A DNA stretch of 64,000 bases from GWF2-38-10 sp964527595 (GTDB lineage Bacteria > Babelota > Babeliae > Babelales > RVW-14), in assembly GCA_964527595.1 (NCBI GenBank), contig CAZGPI010000004.1:1-64000 (forward strand), in the 5' to 3' direction. Below the pieces are notes generated by a model that was not told the DNA's origin, did not search any database, and worked only from the letters and a program-made list of their open reading frames with translations. The translations under genes were made by a program, and so were the position numbers. Below are positions 17,609 through 26,242 of this stretch, piece after piece; within the stretch, counting starts at the first letter, position 1, and every line of letters starts with the position of its first letter.

Positions 17609-18847
17609 GTGGATTATAAAACAAGAATTAATGAAGATCTCATTAAAGATTTTTCAAAATTATTTAAAATTATTTTTTTAGTAGGGGCACGCCAAGTTGG
17701 AAAAAGCTCATTACTTGCACACCTTTTTCCTCAAGATAAGGCTTTTGTTTTTGATCCCATCCAAGATCTCTACAACGTCCGAAAAAACCCCGATCTTTTT
17801 TTAAATGATTTTAAACCGCCCATCATTTTAGATGAAATACAATTTGTTCCTGAATTACTCCCATCACTCAAGCGATATGTTGACCGTTCTGATGCTAAGG
17901 GCCAGTATTTTCTTACAGGTTCTCAACAATTATCAATTTTAAAATCGGTCTCAGAAAGTTTGGCTGGCAGGGTTGTGATTATTCCAGTAGGTCCAATGAC
18001 CCCTCATGAAATGTATGCAACATTTAGCCAAGAAGAAAATTGGTTTTTACAATACCTTAAAAATCCTGATACCTTTTTTACCAATCAATTAACAAAAATA
18101 ACTATTAAGCCAACGCGTATCGAAGCTATGTGGCGAGGTGGAATGCCAGGGATCATTGATCTTCCAAATACCGCACTTACCGCCTATTTTTCTTCTTATG
18201 TTCAAACATACGTTGAGCGTGATGTGCGACTTTTGGAAAACATTGAAGATCTTTCAAATTTTGGAAGATTTATCGCGTTGGTTGCGGCCCTTACTTCACA
18301 AGAGATCAATTACTCACAATTGGGCAGAGAACTTGGTATCTCGCCCAAAACAGCAGAACGTTGGTTACGCCTTTTGATGCATACGTATCAGTGGACAGAG
18401 TTACAGCCGTTTCACATGAATGCCGTCAAGCGACTCTCGCTTAAACCAAAGGGGATTATTACCGACACCGGTCTCGCCTGCTATTTACAACGCATATCCT
18501 CACCAGAAGCACTTGCAGCCAGTCCAATGCAAGGAGCGTTTTTTGAATCATATTGCTTTAACATGATAAAAGGATTTTGTGCCGCATTGCAAATGATGCC
18601 TAACTTTTATCATTGGCGCACATTGGCTGGAGCGGAAGTAGATATTATTGTTGAAATTGATGGTATTTTCTACCCTATCGAAGTAAAATCCGCGACAACG
18701 GTAAGTAAAAATGATATTCGCGGCATTACAGCCTTCAGAGAAACTTACCCAAATCTGCGTATTGCAAAGGGTATTGTTATCTATGCGGGTGACGAATGCT
18801 ATCGCATCACAGAAGACACTATCGCAGTTCCATGGAACTTGCAGTAA
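17609..18847 (+). CDS. AAA_14/DUF4143 family ATP-binding protein
   Basis: The 412-residue protein has a P-loop GARQVGKSS (residues 26-34), a Walker B region IILDEIQFVPELL, the sensor FLTGSQQL, and AGRVVIIPVGPMTPHE, typical of the AAA_14 group. The C-terminal DUF4143 part contains SYVQTYVERDVR, a winged-helix-like SYSQLGRELGISPKTAERWL segment (written by eye) and a nuclease-like end WRTLAGAEVDIIVE...IEVKSA. These proteins are widespread in accessory DNA, often in many copies, and their role is unsettled. The start is GTG 17609 after TAGGAG; an overlapping ATG at 17607 is in another frame. Confidence 0.85.
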   Translation: MDYKTRINEDLIKDFSKLFKIIFLVGARQVGKSSLLAHLFPQDKAFVFDPIQDLYNVRKNPDLFLNDFKPPIILDEIQFVPELLPSLKRYVDRSDAKGQYFLTGSQQLSILKSVSESLAGRVVIIPVGPMTPHEMYATFSQEENWFLQYLKNPDTFFTNQLTKITIKPTRIEAMWRGGMPGIIDLPNTALTAYFSSYVQTYVERDVRLLENIEDLSNFGRFIALVAALTSQEINYSQLGRELGISPKTAERWLRLLMHTYQWTELQPFHMNAVKRLSLKPKGIITDTGLACYLQRISSPEALAASPMQGAFFESYCFNMIKGFCAALQMMPNFYHWRTLAGAEVDIIVEIDGIFYPIEVKSATTVSKNDIRGITAFRETYPNLRIAKGIVIYAGDECYRITEDTIAVPWNLQ

Positions 18848-18921
18848 AAGAACGCGAAAAAGCATTTCGGAAAAAAAACTCGATAACCGTCTCCATATTT
18901 TGTCGTATATATTATAAATCA

Positions 18922-18963
18922 AAACTTCCCAGCCGAGGCCTATATTGCTTGGCTGGGAAGTTT
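18922..18963. terminator. Terminator hairpin after the DUF4143 ATPase
   Basis: The stem AAACTTCCCAGCC (18922-18934) pairs perfectly with GGCTGGGAAGTTT (18951-18963). A TTTAATCTTTTT stretch follows. Confidence 0.8.
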
Positions 18964-19107
18964 AATCTTTTTCAAAATTTTGCCGAAAAATAATAAAAGA
19001 CCAACTCAAAAGTCATAAAATATATACCGTTCGCCGAGGCTTTTTTTAAGATGCTTTGTAGCGAATGGTAATTCACGCTGTTTTATTGCAAAAAAAGGAG
19101 ATTGGAT

Positions 19108-19293
19108 ATGGACAAAATTCTTATGAAAAAAATAACAAAATGGCTCGTTGTTATTGCAATACTAGCCCTCTTCGTTTATGGCGGCTATATGCTGTATAAA
19201 TACATTATGGCAAACCTCTTTGCAAGCATTGCAAAAGGCATTGTTTCAGGAGTTGGCAAAGAAATTGCCAGCCCTATCAATCTCTTCAAATAA
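19108..19293 (+). CDS. Small single-pass membrane protein
   Basis: The 61-residue protein starts at ATG 19108, 7 nt after an AAAGGAG site. One transmembrane helix (WLVVIAILALFVYGGYMLYKY) is followed by a short Gly/Ala/Lys amphipathic tail (ASIAKGIVSGVGKEIASPI). No family is recognised. It sits 5 nt before the aldehyde dehydrogenase-like gene and is presumably co-transcribed with it. Confidence 0.65.
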   Translation: MDKILMKKITKWLVVIAILALFVYGGYMLYKYIMANLFASIAKGIVSGVGKEIASPINLFK

Positions 19294-19298
19294 TTATA

Positions 19299-20906
19299 AT
19301 GCAAGCGCAACAAGCCATCGACTGGTTAGACCAAGCAAAATGGAAAACCGCATCTGCTAAAATTAAGCTGGATTTTTTAAAGCAAATCCAAGACAATATC
19401 GAAACATATTCCGATGATCTGCTAAAATCAGATTGCGAAATGAAAGGTCTTTCGATAACCGACAATAATAATGCCCATCAAATTGGTACCGCCTTGCAAT
19501 CTACCATTATGCCGATTGCAAGTAATGTTACCGCTTGCATTGATCTGTATGAATCTCTTATTAAACATAAAATGCCAGCACCATTAAGCATTAAAAAAAT
19601 TGGCGGTGATTTATATGATGTTCTCGTATTTCCTATCCAGATAAAAGACAAAATATTATATGGGGATAGAAAAGATTATTTGCGCATAAAAGGCAAACCG
19701 TATCAAACAAATCCATTAGAAAAAGAAGGCGGAATTATTGCTATTCTTAGCGCAGGAAACTATAGCTCGCCATTTGAAATAGTGCGCGCACTGTTTATCG
19801 AAAATTGCGTGGCAACGCATAAACCCCACCCTATTAATGAAAAAAGTAATGCTATATGGGAAAAAATATTTAAGCCACTGATTGACTATAAAGCGGTAAG
19901 CTTTTGCGACGCCAATGATGGAAAAGCATTGATTAACGATAAGCGCCTAAAAAAAATCTATTTTACCGGCGGCGCGCAAACAGCAAAAGCAATTATGGCA
20001 GAAACGGATACTGAAATTGTATCTGAATGTGGCGGTAATAATCCATGTCTTATTGTTCCAGGTGATCAGCCATGGACCGATAAGCAAATAGCCCGTCAGG
20101 CTAATTTTATCGCCACCTTTGGAAAATTAAATGGTGGAGCTGTTTGTGCCCGACCGCAAACGTTGGTAACTTGTAAAAACTGGCCACAACGCCAAGTTTT
20201 TTTTGCCGCTTTAGAAAATGCATTAAAAAAAGAAACACCTGGAACAACAAGTTATTATCCCAACGCCGATAAAGTTTTTGCCAAATTTTGTGAGCATTAT
20301 CCATCGGCAAAAATTATAAAATCAAAAGATCAAACCATTTCAAAGTCAGATTTTTTATTGATTAAGGATGTAGAAAAAGATGGATTTGCAACAAATCATG
20401 AAGCTTTTTGTCAGGTTATAAGCGAAGTAACATTAGACACTGCGCCAAACGCCGATGATTTTTTGGCCAATGCCGTCGAATTTTGCAATACCACGCTACT
20501 TGGAACATTGAGCTGCTCTATTTTAATTGATGATAATACGCAAAAGGCACATCAAACCCAACTAGAAAAAGCGATTACCGATCTAAATTACGGCAGCATT
20601 GCCATAAACACAATGCCACTTTACGTATGGTTAAACCCTTATTTAACTTGGGGTGGGAATGAAAAAGGAAAAGAATTTGCGTCAGGATTGGGCAATTTTG
20701 GCAATGTAATGTGCTTTGAAAATGTGGAAAAATCTATCATTTATAGTTCATTTATATCTCGTAAGCATCTGCTCAATACCAACAAAAAAAGTTGGTTAGA
20801 CATATCGGTACAAGCAACCAAATATGCGATCCGTCCTTCATGGGTACGCCTTTGCATGATGTTGACAACAATGGTTATCGGCACACTTAAAGGGAAAGAT
20901 TTTTAA
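19299..20906 (+). CDS. Atypical aldehyde dehydrogenase family protein
   Basis: The 535-residue protein keeps the ALDH landmarks in order: GNYSSPFE, HKPHP (NAD-binding Lys region, about K175), YFTGGAQTAK (222-230), the general-base Glu region IVSECGGNNP (E243) and the catalytic Cys in GGAVCARPQ (C283). Lines such as EAFCQVISEVTL replace the usual EEIFGPV segment, and the last 60 residues (IIYSSFISRKHLL...) form an extra hydrophobic tail, so it is divergent. The family oxidises aldehydes with NAD(P); the substrate is unknown. The upstream membrane peptide and the tail suggest membrane association (inference). Confidence 0.8.
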   Translation: MQAQQAIDWLDQAKWKTASAKIKLDFLKQIQDNIETYSDDLLKSDCEMKGLSITDNNNAHQIGTALQSTIMPIASNVTACIDLYESLIKHKMPAPLSIKKIGGDLYDVLVFPIQIKDKILYGDRKDYLRIKGKPYQTNPLEKEGGIIAILSAGNYSSPFEIVRALFIENCVATHKPHPINEKSNAIWEKIFKPLIDYKAVSFCDANDGKALINDKRLKKIYFTGGAQTAKAIMAETDTEIVSECGGNNPCLIVPGDQPWTDKQIARQANFIATFGKLNGGAVCARPQTLVTCKNWPQRQVFFAALENALKKETPGTTSYYPNADKVFAKFCEHYPSAKIIKSKDQTISKSDFLLIKDVEKDGFATNHEAFCQVISEVTLDTAPNADDFLANAVEFCNTTLLGTLSCSILIDDNTQKAHQTQLEKAITDLNYGSIAINTMPLYVWLNPYLTWGGNEKGKEFASGLGNFGNVMCFENVEKSIIYSSFISRKHLLNTNKKSWLDISVQATKYAIRPSWVRLCMMLTTMVIGTLKGKDF

Positions 20907-21637
20907 AGGATTAATGTATGGCCCTTAACAAGATCCCCAGATAATCCAGTCAACGAATTAGCAATAGATTGCTTTACTTGCTTGAACCTTTCATCAAAGG
21001 TAGCGTCTTGATCGGACAATACTGAAAAACGGTCTATTAAACGCCATAACTCAACCCAATCCGCAAGCTCTGTCAAATAACCAGCCATTTGACCATGAAT
21101 GGCTACTTCCCGATCAACACTATCAATACATGCAAAAACACGCAGCAACACCTCAAGCCCAAGTTGAAAAAATTGGGTTATTTTAGCTCTTCCGATGTGT
21201 TTTGATTCTGGTATTGTTGGATCAAACTCCTTAAGTTTGCCCGTCAATCGTATGTAATCATAATAGCTTGCCAACGCATAAAGCATTGTTTTTGGTACAT
21301 TATAAACACAATGTTTTGCCAAGCAATCGTCAGAATGCTTGAACAGCTCTACCAAAATTTTGGCATCTGTCGCTGTCATGGATAGGAGCGCCGACGCCTT
21401 AATGGCCGCAACATTTTTACTATCAATCGCTAAAATACCAGGAATCTGTGCCGCACAAGCGGCCAATTGGATAAGTTCTTTATGCCCATTACACCAATCA
21501 ACCGGCTGATCGCCATAATAGTGTAGTGATGATATAAAATCGAGCCACCCTCCTGCACTAAAAACAATAGAAGGAAATCCGCCAAAAAAAATTATTCCCA
21601 AGAAAAAAATGCTCGCTTTAAAATTCATTTTTGCCAC
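20903..21637 (-). CDS. Secreted protein of unknown function
   Basis: The frame opens further upstream (GTG 21652), but an AGGA site points to GTG 21637 or ATG 21628. The first gives 244 residues beginning MAKMNFKASIFFLGIIFFGG, a signal peptide. The mature part is alpha-helical, with cysteines (VDWCNGHKEL, AACAAQI, DDCLAKHC, VFACID) that could form disulfides. I recognise no family. It overlaps the end of the aldehyde dehydrogenase gene by 4 nt on the opposite strand and is divergent from sufS. Confidence 0.65.
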   Translation of the reverse strand: MAKMNFKASIFFLGIIFFGGFPSIVFSAGGWLDFISSLHYYGDQPVDWCNGHKELIQLAACAAQIPGILAIDSKNVAAIKASALLSMTATDAKILVELFKHSDDCLAKHCVYNVPKTMLYALASYYDYIRLTGKLKEFDPTIPESKHIGRAKITQFFQLGLEVLLRVFACIDSVDREVAIHGQMAGYLTELADWVELWRLIDRFSVLSDQDATFDERFKQVKQSIANSLTGLSGDLVKGHTLIL

Positions 21638-21719
21638 GACATTTCCTTTCACCTTGCACCAAACCTTTTTTGCTTTAAACTAGATTAGTGTAAACGAATG
21701 ACTTTTGGCAAGGATACCG

Positions 21720-22967
21720 ATGAATGCTCAGAAACTAAAAAACGACTTTCCTTTTTTTTCGGCACTTGGACGCAAGCACCAAACCGCCGTATATCTTGAC
21801 AATGCCTCGACTACTCATAAGCCGCAAATTGTCATAGATTCTATGGTAGATTTTTATACCAACCATAATGCTAACGTACACCGTAGCCTCTATGACCTGG
21901 GTGAAGGCTCAACGGTCATGTACGAACAAGCGCGAGAAAAAGTTGCGACCTTTATTAACGCACGCCACACAGAAGAAATTATCTTCACTAAAGGAACAAC
22001 CGAGGGCATCAATTTTATTGCAGAGACTTGGGCGACAACTCACCTTAAAGCAGGCGACCAGATTTTGGTCACCCAGGTTGAACACCATGCCAATCTCCTT
22101 CCCTGGCAACGAGTAGCCGAAGAAACTGGCGCAAAGCTCGCGTTTATCGAAATCGACCCTATAACCTATACATTCAAAAATCCAGAACAATATCTAACTC
22201 CCAGCACAAAGCTGGTAGCGATTACCCAAGAATCGAACGTCCTCGGCCCGGTATGGGACCATAAGGCCGATCAACTCAAAAACCTTATCGCCGCGGCTCA
22301 CCAAATAGGAGCAAAGGTCCTCCTCGATGCAGCCCAAACACCCATACACCAACAATTGGATGTTCGTCATTTAAACGCCGATTTTGTTGTTTTTTCTGGC
22401 CACAAAATGTTGGGTCCAACCGGCATCGGAGTATTATACATCAAGCAAGAACTTCATGATTCAATACAACCATACCAACGTGGTGGGTCGATGGTTCATG
22501 CCGTCTCATTTACCACGGCAACATGGACACAATCTCCACAAAAATTTGAGGCCGGAACTCCGCCAATAGCAAGCGCCATCGGGCTAGGTGCTGCAACAGA
22601 CTATATAATAAAAAATATTGACTTTGACCGGCTTGCAAAACATGAGGCCAGTCTATGCTCATACCTTTTGGCAGGGCTTCAATCAAACGAAGCAATAACC
22701 ATCGTTGGGCACCAACCATGGATCCAAGAATGTGGTCATATGGTTAGTTTTTCGGTCAAGGGAGTACATGCCCATGATTTGGCCGCATATTTAAGTAACC
22801 ACGGCATTGCGGTGAGAGCCGGGCATTTATGTGCTCAACCACTTGTTAATCACCTTGGATTTGAATCACTCCTCCGCGTCAGTTTTGCTTTATATAACAC
22901 GGCAGATGATGTAAATCGTTTTCTCGAAGCATTAAACAAAGGCACTACCCTTCTAAAAAAGCTATAA
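21720..22967 (+). CDS. sufS: Cysteine desulfurase (SufS type)
   Basis: This PLP enzyme takes sulfur from cysteine as a persulfide for Fe-S cluster assembly. The start at ATG 21720 follows an AAGGA site and gives 415 residues. Seen are YLDNASTTHKP, the histidine in TQVEHHANLLPW, the PLP lysine in FSGHKMLGPTG (K229), and the persulfide cysteine in RAGHLCAQP (C371), in the compact loop typical of group II SufS/CsdA. sufU follows after 4 nt, so the two form a minimal SUF module. No sufBCD is in the window. Confidence 0.95.
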   Translation: MNAQKLKNDFPFFSALGRKHQTAVYLDNASTTHKPQIVIDSMVDFYTNHNANVHRSLYDLGEGSTVMYEQAREKVATFINARHTEEIIFTKGTTEGINFIAETWATTHLKAGDQILVTQVEHHANLLPWQRVAEETGAKLAFIEIDPITYTFKNPEQYLTPSTKLVAITQESNVLGPVWDHKADQLKNLIAAAHQIGAKVLLDAAQTPIHQQLDVRHLNADFVVFSGHKMLGPTGIGVLYIKQELHDSIQPYQRGGSMVHAVSFTTATWTQSPQKFEAGTPPIASAIGLGAATDYIIKNIDFDRLAKHEASLCSYLLAGLQSNEAITIVGHQPWIQECGHMVSFSVKGVHAHDLAAYLSNHGIAVRAGHLCAQPLVNHLGFESLLRVSFALYNTADDVNRFLEALNKGTTLLKKL

Positions 22968-22971
22968 TTTT

Positions 22972-23349
22972 ATGAATGAAACATTATATCAAGAAGAATT
23001 GCTAGAACATTTTAAGTACCCCCGCAACAAAAAAATCCTCGCCACCCCATCCTTTGCCGCTGGCAAAGATAACCCATCCTGTGGTGACAGAGTATTTATT
23101 GAGGGAACAATCCAAGAAAACAGGGTCGTTGACATTGGGTTCTCTGGCGCTGGATGCGTTGTCAGTCAGGCCGCAACCTCAATGCTCACCGAACACTGCA
23201 AGGGTAAAACCGTCGACGAAATCATGGCCTTTACCAAAGACGATCTCCTTGCTTTAATCGGCATGCAATTTGGACCAAACCGACTCAAATGCGCGTTACT
23301 CTGCCTTCACGTACTTCAAGAAGGAATTTTAAGTTATAAAAAGGGTTAA
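22972..23349 (+). CDS. sufU: SufU-type Fe-S cluster scaffold / sulfur transfer protein
   Basis: The 125-residue protein matches the IscU/SufU family. The ligand cysteines lie in NPSCGD (C37, with D39), GAGCVVSQAATSM (C62) and RLKCALL (C107). SufU binds zinc and accepts the persulfide from SufS, and it is usually encoded next to sufS as here. It is slightly shorter than typical SufU. A cluster of GC-rich repeats follows. Confidence 0.93.
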   Translation: MNETLYQEELLEHFKYPRNKKILATPSFAAGKDNPSCGDRVFIEGTIQENRVVDIGFSGAGCVVSQAATSMLTEHCKGKTVDEIMAFTKDDLLALIGMQFGPNRLKCALLCLHVLQEGILSYKKG

Positions 23350-23373
23350 CACCCAAGAACCCCTTAGGGGGAT

Positions 23374-23397
23374 ACCCAAGGGGGAACGCCTTGGGGT
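23374..23397 (+). repeat. GC-rich hairpin repeat, type A, with the longest stem
   Basis: Just after AGGGGGATA, the sequence CCCAAGG-GGGAACG-CCTTGGG forms a 7-bp stem with the GGGAACG loop. A further AACCCC/GGGGTT pair flanks it. It lies 25 nt after sufU and is the inverted partner of 23425-23451. Confidence 0.75.
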
Positions 23398-23424
23398 TAT
23401 TAATACGTTATTATTAATTAGATT

Positions 23425-23451
23425 GCGGGCCGTTCCCTCCCGCCCCTCCCT
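23425..23451 (-). repeat. 27-nt GC-rich hairpin repeat, type B, copy 3 (inverted)
   Basis: It is the exact reverse complement of 5988-6014 and 10064-10090. It lies between sufU and pepA, 34 nt before the pepA start. Confidence 0.9.
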
Positions 23452-23484
23452 GGACGCAACCCCCTAAACCTAAAGAGGATTTCT

Positions 23485-25008
23485 ATGATAAGCATTCTCG
23501 CCACAAACAAAAATTTTTGGGACAACGCGGTTGAGGGCTATATTTTTCTCATGACCGAAAACCTCAAATCGGAAACCGATTTAGCAACCCTCGATAAAAT
23601 CGATAAAGAATATCATCAAGACATAAAAGCCGTTCTTAAAAAACATCTTTTTACCGGTAAAAAAGGACAACTTTTTGTTCTAACGGCCAAACACAAAAAA
23701 ACACTGGTTCAATACGTTTTCGTCGGCCTTGGCGCTCAAACGGGACATCATCATGTTGAACGTGAATGTCTACGCCGAAGCATTTGTTCGGCTGTTCACA
23801 CCATAAAAAAACAGAATATTGAATCGGCGGTAATCGCCATACCAAATAGCGAACCGTTTGGCGTAACGACATCCGAGATCGTTAAACAAATAGCAATAGC
23901 CGCCATTATGTCCGACTATGAATTTTCAACATTTAAAACAGATAAAAAAGATAAACGCTGGACAGGTAAGTTGTATATTGAACTTGACTCAAAAGAAGCC
24001 AAACCATTAACTGCTGCACTCAAAGAAGGAATCATTATCGGCCAAGCAACATCGATGGCTCGTGAATGGGCCGACTTGCCCGGCAATATCATGACCCCAA
24101 CAGAACTAGCAAAACAGGCTCACAAAATTGCCAAGGAACACGATCTCAAATACACAGCATTTGGACGAGACAAAGCTTTAGATCTCAACATGGGCGGATT
24201 TTGTACCGTTGACGTTGGATCTGATCAGGACGGAAAATTTGTTATTCTTGAATACAAAACAACAGCAAAAAATGCACCTACTATTGCCTTGGTCGGTAAG
24301 GGCGTCTGTTTTGACAGCGGAGGCATCAGCCTTAAACCATCTGCCTCAATGATGGGTATGAAATTTGACATGTCTGGCGCAGCTGCCGTCATCGCAACAA
24401 TGGACGTTATCGCCCGACTAAAACCAAAAGTTAATGTTATAGCATTAACGCCAATCGTTGAAAATATGCCAAGCGGAAAAGCCGCCCGACAAGATGATAT
24501 CATCACCTTCATGAACGGTAAAACGGCAGAGATCAAAAGCACCGACGCCGAAGGACGCCTGATTTTAGCCGATGCTCTTTGTTATGCTGAAAAATTTTAT
24601 AAACTTGATGCTATAATCGATATCGCCACGCTCACCGGCGCATGCATGTACAGCCTAGGTCATCTCTACTCTGGCTTGATGACCCGCGACAAAGCATTGG
24701 CCGAAACGCTTCATCAACTCGGCCTACTGACTGGCGATAAAGTCTGGCTCTTACCCATGGACGATGACTTCAAAGAAGCAATCAAATCTGACGTTGCCGA
24801 CATCGCCAATACCGGCGCATCTGCATACGGCGGAGGTACGGTAACAGCATCACACTTTCTTGAAAACTTTGTAAAATCTAAACATTGGGCGCACCTGGAC
24901 ATCGCCAACACTGCCCATGAAGTTCCCGGAATCAATTATCTGGGCCGAGGCGCCACGGGCGTCGGCGTCAGATTGCTTACTGAATTTGTCATGACATTTA
25001 AGAAATAA
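23485..25008 (+). CDS. pepA: Leucyl aminopeptidase (M17 family)
   Basis: The 507-residue cytosolic metallo-exopeptidase removes N-terminal residues from peptides. The metal-binding core is intact: LVGKGVCFDSGGISLKP, MKFDMSGAAAVI, and KSTDAEGRLILADAL (family motif NTDAEGR with S for N), then IATLTGA. The N-terminal third is the more variable macro-like domain. An AAAGAGGA site precedes the ATG. In a host-dependent organism this enzyme would recycle imported or degraded peptides. Confidence 0.95.
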   Translation: MISILATNKNFWDNAVEGYIFLMTENLKSETDLATLDKIDKEYHQDIKAVLKKHLFTGKKGQLFVLTAKHKKTLVQYVFVGLGAQTGHHHVERECLRRSICSAVHTIKKQNIESAVIAIPNSEPFGVTTSEIVKQIAIAAIMSDYEFSTFKTDKKDKRWTGKLYIELDSKEAKPLTAALKEGIIIGQATSMAREWADLPGNIMTPTELAKQAHKIAKEHDLKYTAFGRDKALDLNMGGFCTVDVGSDQDGKFVILEYKTTAKNAPTIALVGKGVCFDSGGISLKPSASMMGMKFDMSGAAAVIATMDVIARLKPKVNVIALTPIVENMPSGKAARQDDIITFMNGKTAEIKSTDAEGRLILADALCYAEKFYKLDAIIDIATLTGACMYSLGHLYSGLMTRDKALAETLHQLGLLTGDKVWLLPMDDDFKEAIKSDVADIANTGASAYGGGTVTASHFLENFVKSKHWAHLDIANTAHEVPGINYLGRGATGVGVRLLTEFVMTFKK

Positions 25009-25029
25009 GCGACTACTCGCTTGAAATTA

Positions 25030-25064
25030 TTGAGGGGCGATTGCAACCAGCAATCGCCCCTCAA
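25030..25064. terminator. Bidirectional terminator between pepA and the ferritin-like gene
   Basis: A 15-bp perfect stem, TTGAGGGGCGATTGC with GCAATCGCCCCTCAA, and a 5-nt loop lie between two convergent genes. Confidence 0.85.
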
Positions 25065-25096
25065 TTTATTATCTGATCATAAAACGATATTGATCG

Positions 25097-25582
25097 TTAT
25101 GCCGTAACATCTTCTAATAACTGAATAATATCCTGTTCATGTTCAAGTTCATCAGCAAGAATCTGTAATACAATGTTATAGGTTATAAAATCTTTACCTT
25201 CAACCAGCTTCAAAATACCATTGTAAAATTCAATTGCACACTGCTCCCCTTTAAGATTTTCCTGAAGTACCGACAAAACCTGTTTGTTGCTTATTGCATC
25301 ATAATGGCAACCACCGATTTTTTGCCAGTCTTGAGGAAACATGCGCAAATCACCGCCCAATTGTATAATTCGATCGGCAAGCAACATAGCATGAGCCATC
25401 TCTTCTTGGTAATGTATCATAAGCTCAGCGGCAACGTCGGCACGCAATGGCCCACGTACAAGTTTTGAACCAAGCCAATACTGATATGCAGCCATCCATT
25501 CATCAGCAAATGCCGTGGTCAATTTTTTCAGCAATACATTGACGTCAAGATCAACAATTTCTAAAGCCTTATTCGTTATCAT
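25097..25582 (-). CDS. Ferritin-like (bacterioferritin/Dps-type) domain protein
   Basis: The start at 25582 follows a GAGGAG site; an upstream extension to 25738 has no such support. The 161-residue protein is a four-helix bundle with ferritin-type carboxylate/histidine pairs: FADEWMAAYQYWL, HYQEEMAHAMLLADRI, LKGEQCAIEFYNGIL and ADELEHEQDIIQLLED. The E-x2-H and E-x2-H-E spacing fits a di-iron site. Likely roles are iron storage or peroxide detoxification. It is a stand-alone gene, divergent from the pilin gene. Confidence 0.85.
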   Translation of the reverse strand: MITNKALEIVDLDVNVLLKKLTTAFADEWMAAYQYWLGSKLVRGPLRADVAAELMIHYQEEMAHAMLLADRIIQLGGDLRMFPQDWQKIGGCHYDAISNKQVLSVLQENLKGEQCAIEFYNGILKLVEGKDFITYNIVLQILADELEHEQDIIQLLEDVTA

Positions 25583-25759
25583 CGAAACTCCTCGTTTAAA
25601 ATAACAAGCTCTCCCCGTAAACAGCTCGACCTTTAGCTTATAGGCCTTGCCACTATTTTGCAAAACTTTAAACACATCATTGCATCTGGGCCCCCAACTG
25701 TGTAAAACTAATAATATAAAATGAAAAATACTTGTCACTCACGACAATAAGAGGGCTAT

Positions 25760-26242
25760 ATGAATAACAAAGCGTTCACGCTGATAGAATTAATGATCGT
25801 TGTTGCAATCATCGCATTTCTTGCCACCATTTCAATCCCACAATACTTCAGATATCAGGCCAAGGCCAAACAAACAGAAGTCGCTATGAATCTTGCATCA
25901 CTCCATACAGCAGAACAAGCATATTTTGCCGAACACGGGGAATACACAAATATTTTATGGGGAGATGGGGGCCTTGGATGGAAGCCTGAAGGCTATAAGG
26001 GCGGAGGCAAAGGAGAAAACTTTAATTATACCTATGGCTTCAACACCCCAGGAGCCCAAGAAGGCGTAAATTATTTTACCGGAAAACTCGGGACAGCAGC
26101 GGCTGAACTTGGCACCTCAAATGCCGACAAAAACTCATTCATCATCAAAGCGGCCGGTGATATTGCTGGCAAAGGAAAAGTTGATGTGTGGAAAATCGAC
26201 GAAAGCCGAAGAATTGAACATGAACAAGACGGGTTAGATTAA
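25760..26242 (+). CDS. Type IV pilin / major pseudopilin
   Basis: The 160-residue precursor has the class III leader NNKA-FTLIELMIVVAIIAFLATISIPQY, with Glu5 of the mature protein present. Residue -1 is Ala rather than the usual Gly. A helix (AKQTEVAMNLASLHTAEQAYFAEHG, given here in two parts: AKQTEVAMNLASL and HTAEQAYFAEHG) leads into a glycine-rich globular head (GWKPEGYKGGGKGENF). This layout matches PilA/PilE or GspG-like major subunits. The 3' end overlaps the convergent prepilin peptidase gene by 4 nt. GAGGG lies before the ATG. Confidence 0.9.
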   Translation: MNNKAFTLIELMIVVAIIAFLATISIPQYFRYQAKAKQTEVAMNLASLHTAEQAYFAEHGEYTNILWGDGGLGWKPEGYKGGGKGENFNYTYGFNTPGAQEGVNYFTGKLGTAAAELGTSNADKNSFIIKAAGDIAGKGKVDVWKIDESRRIEHEQDGLD

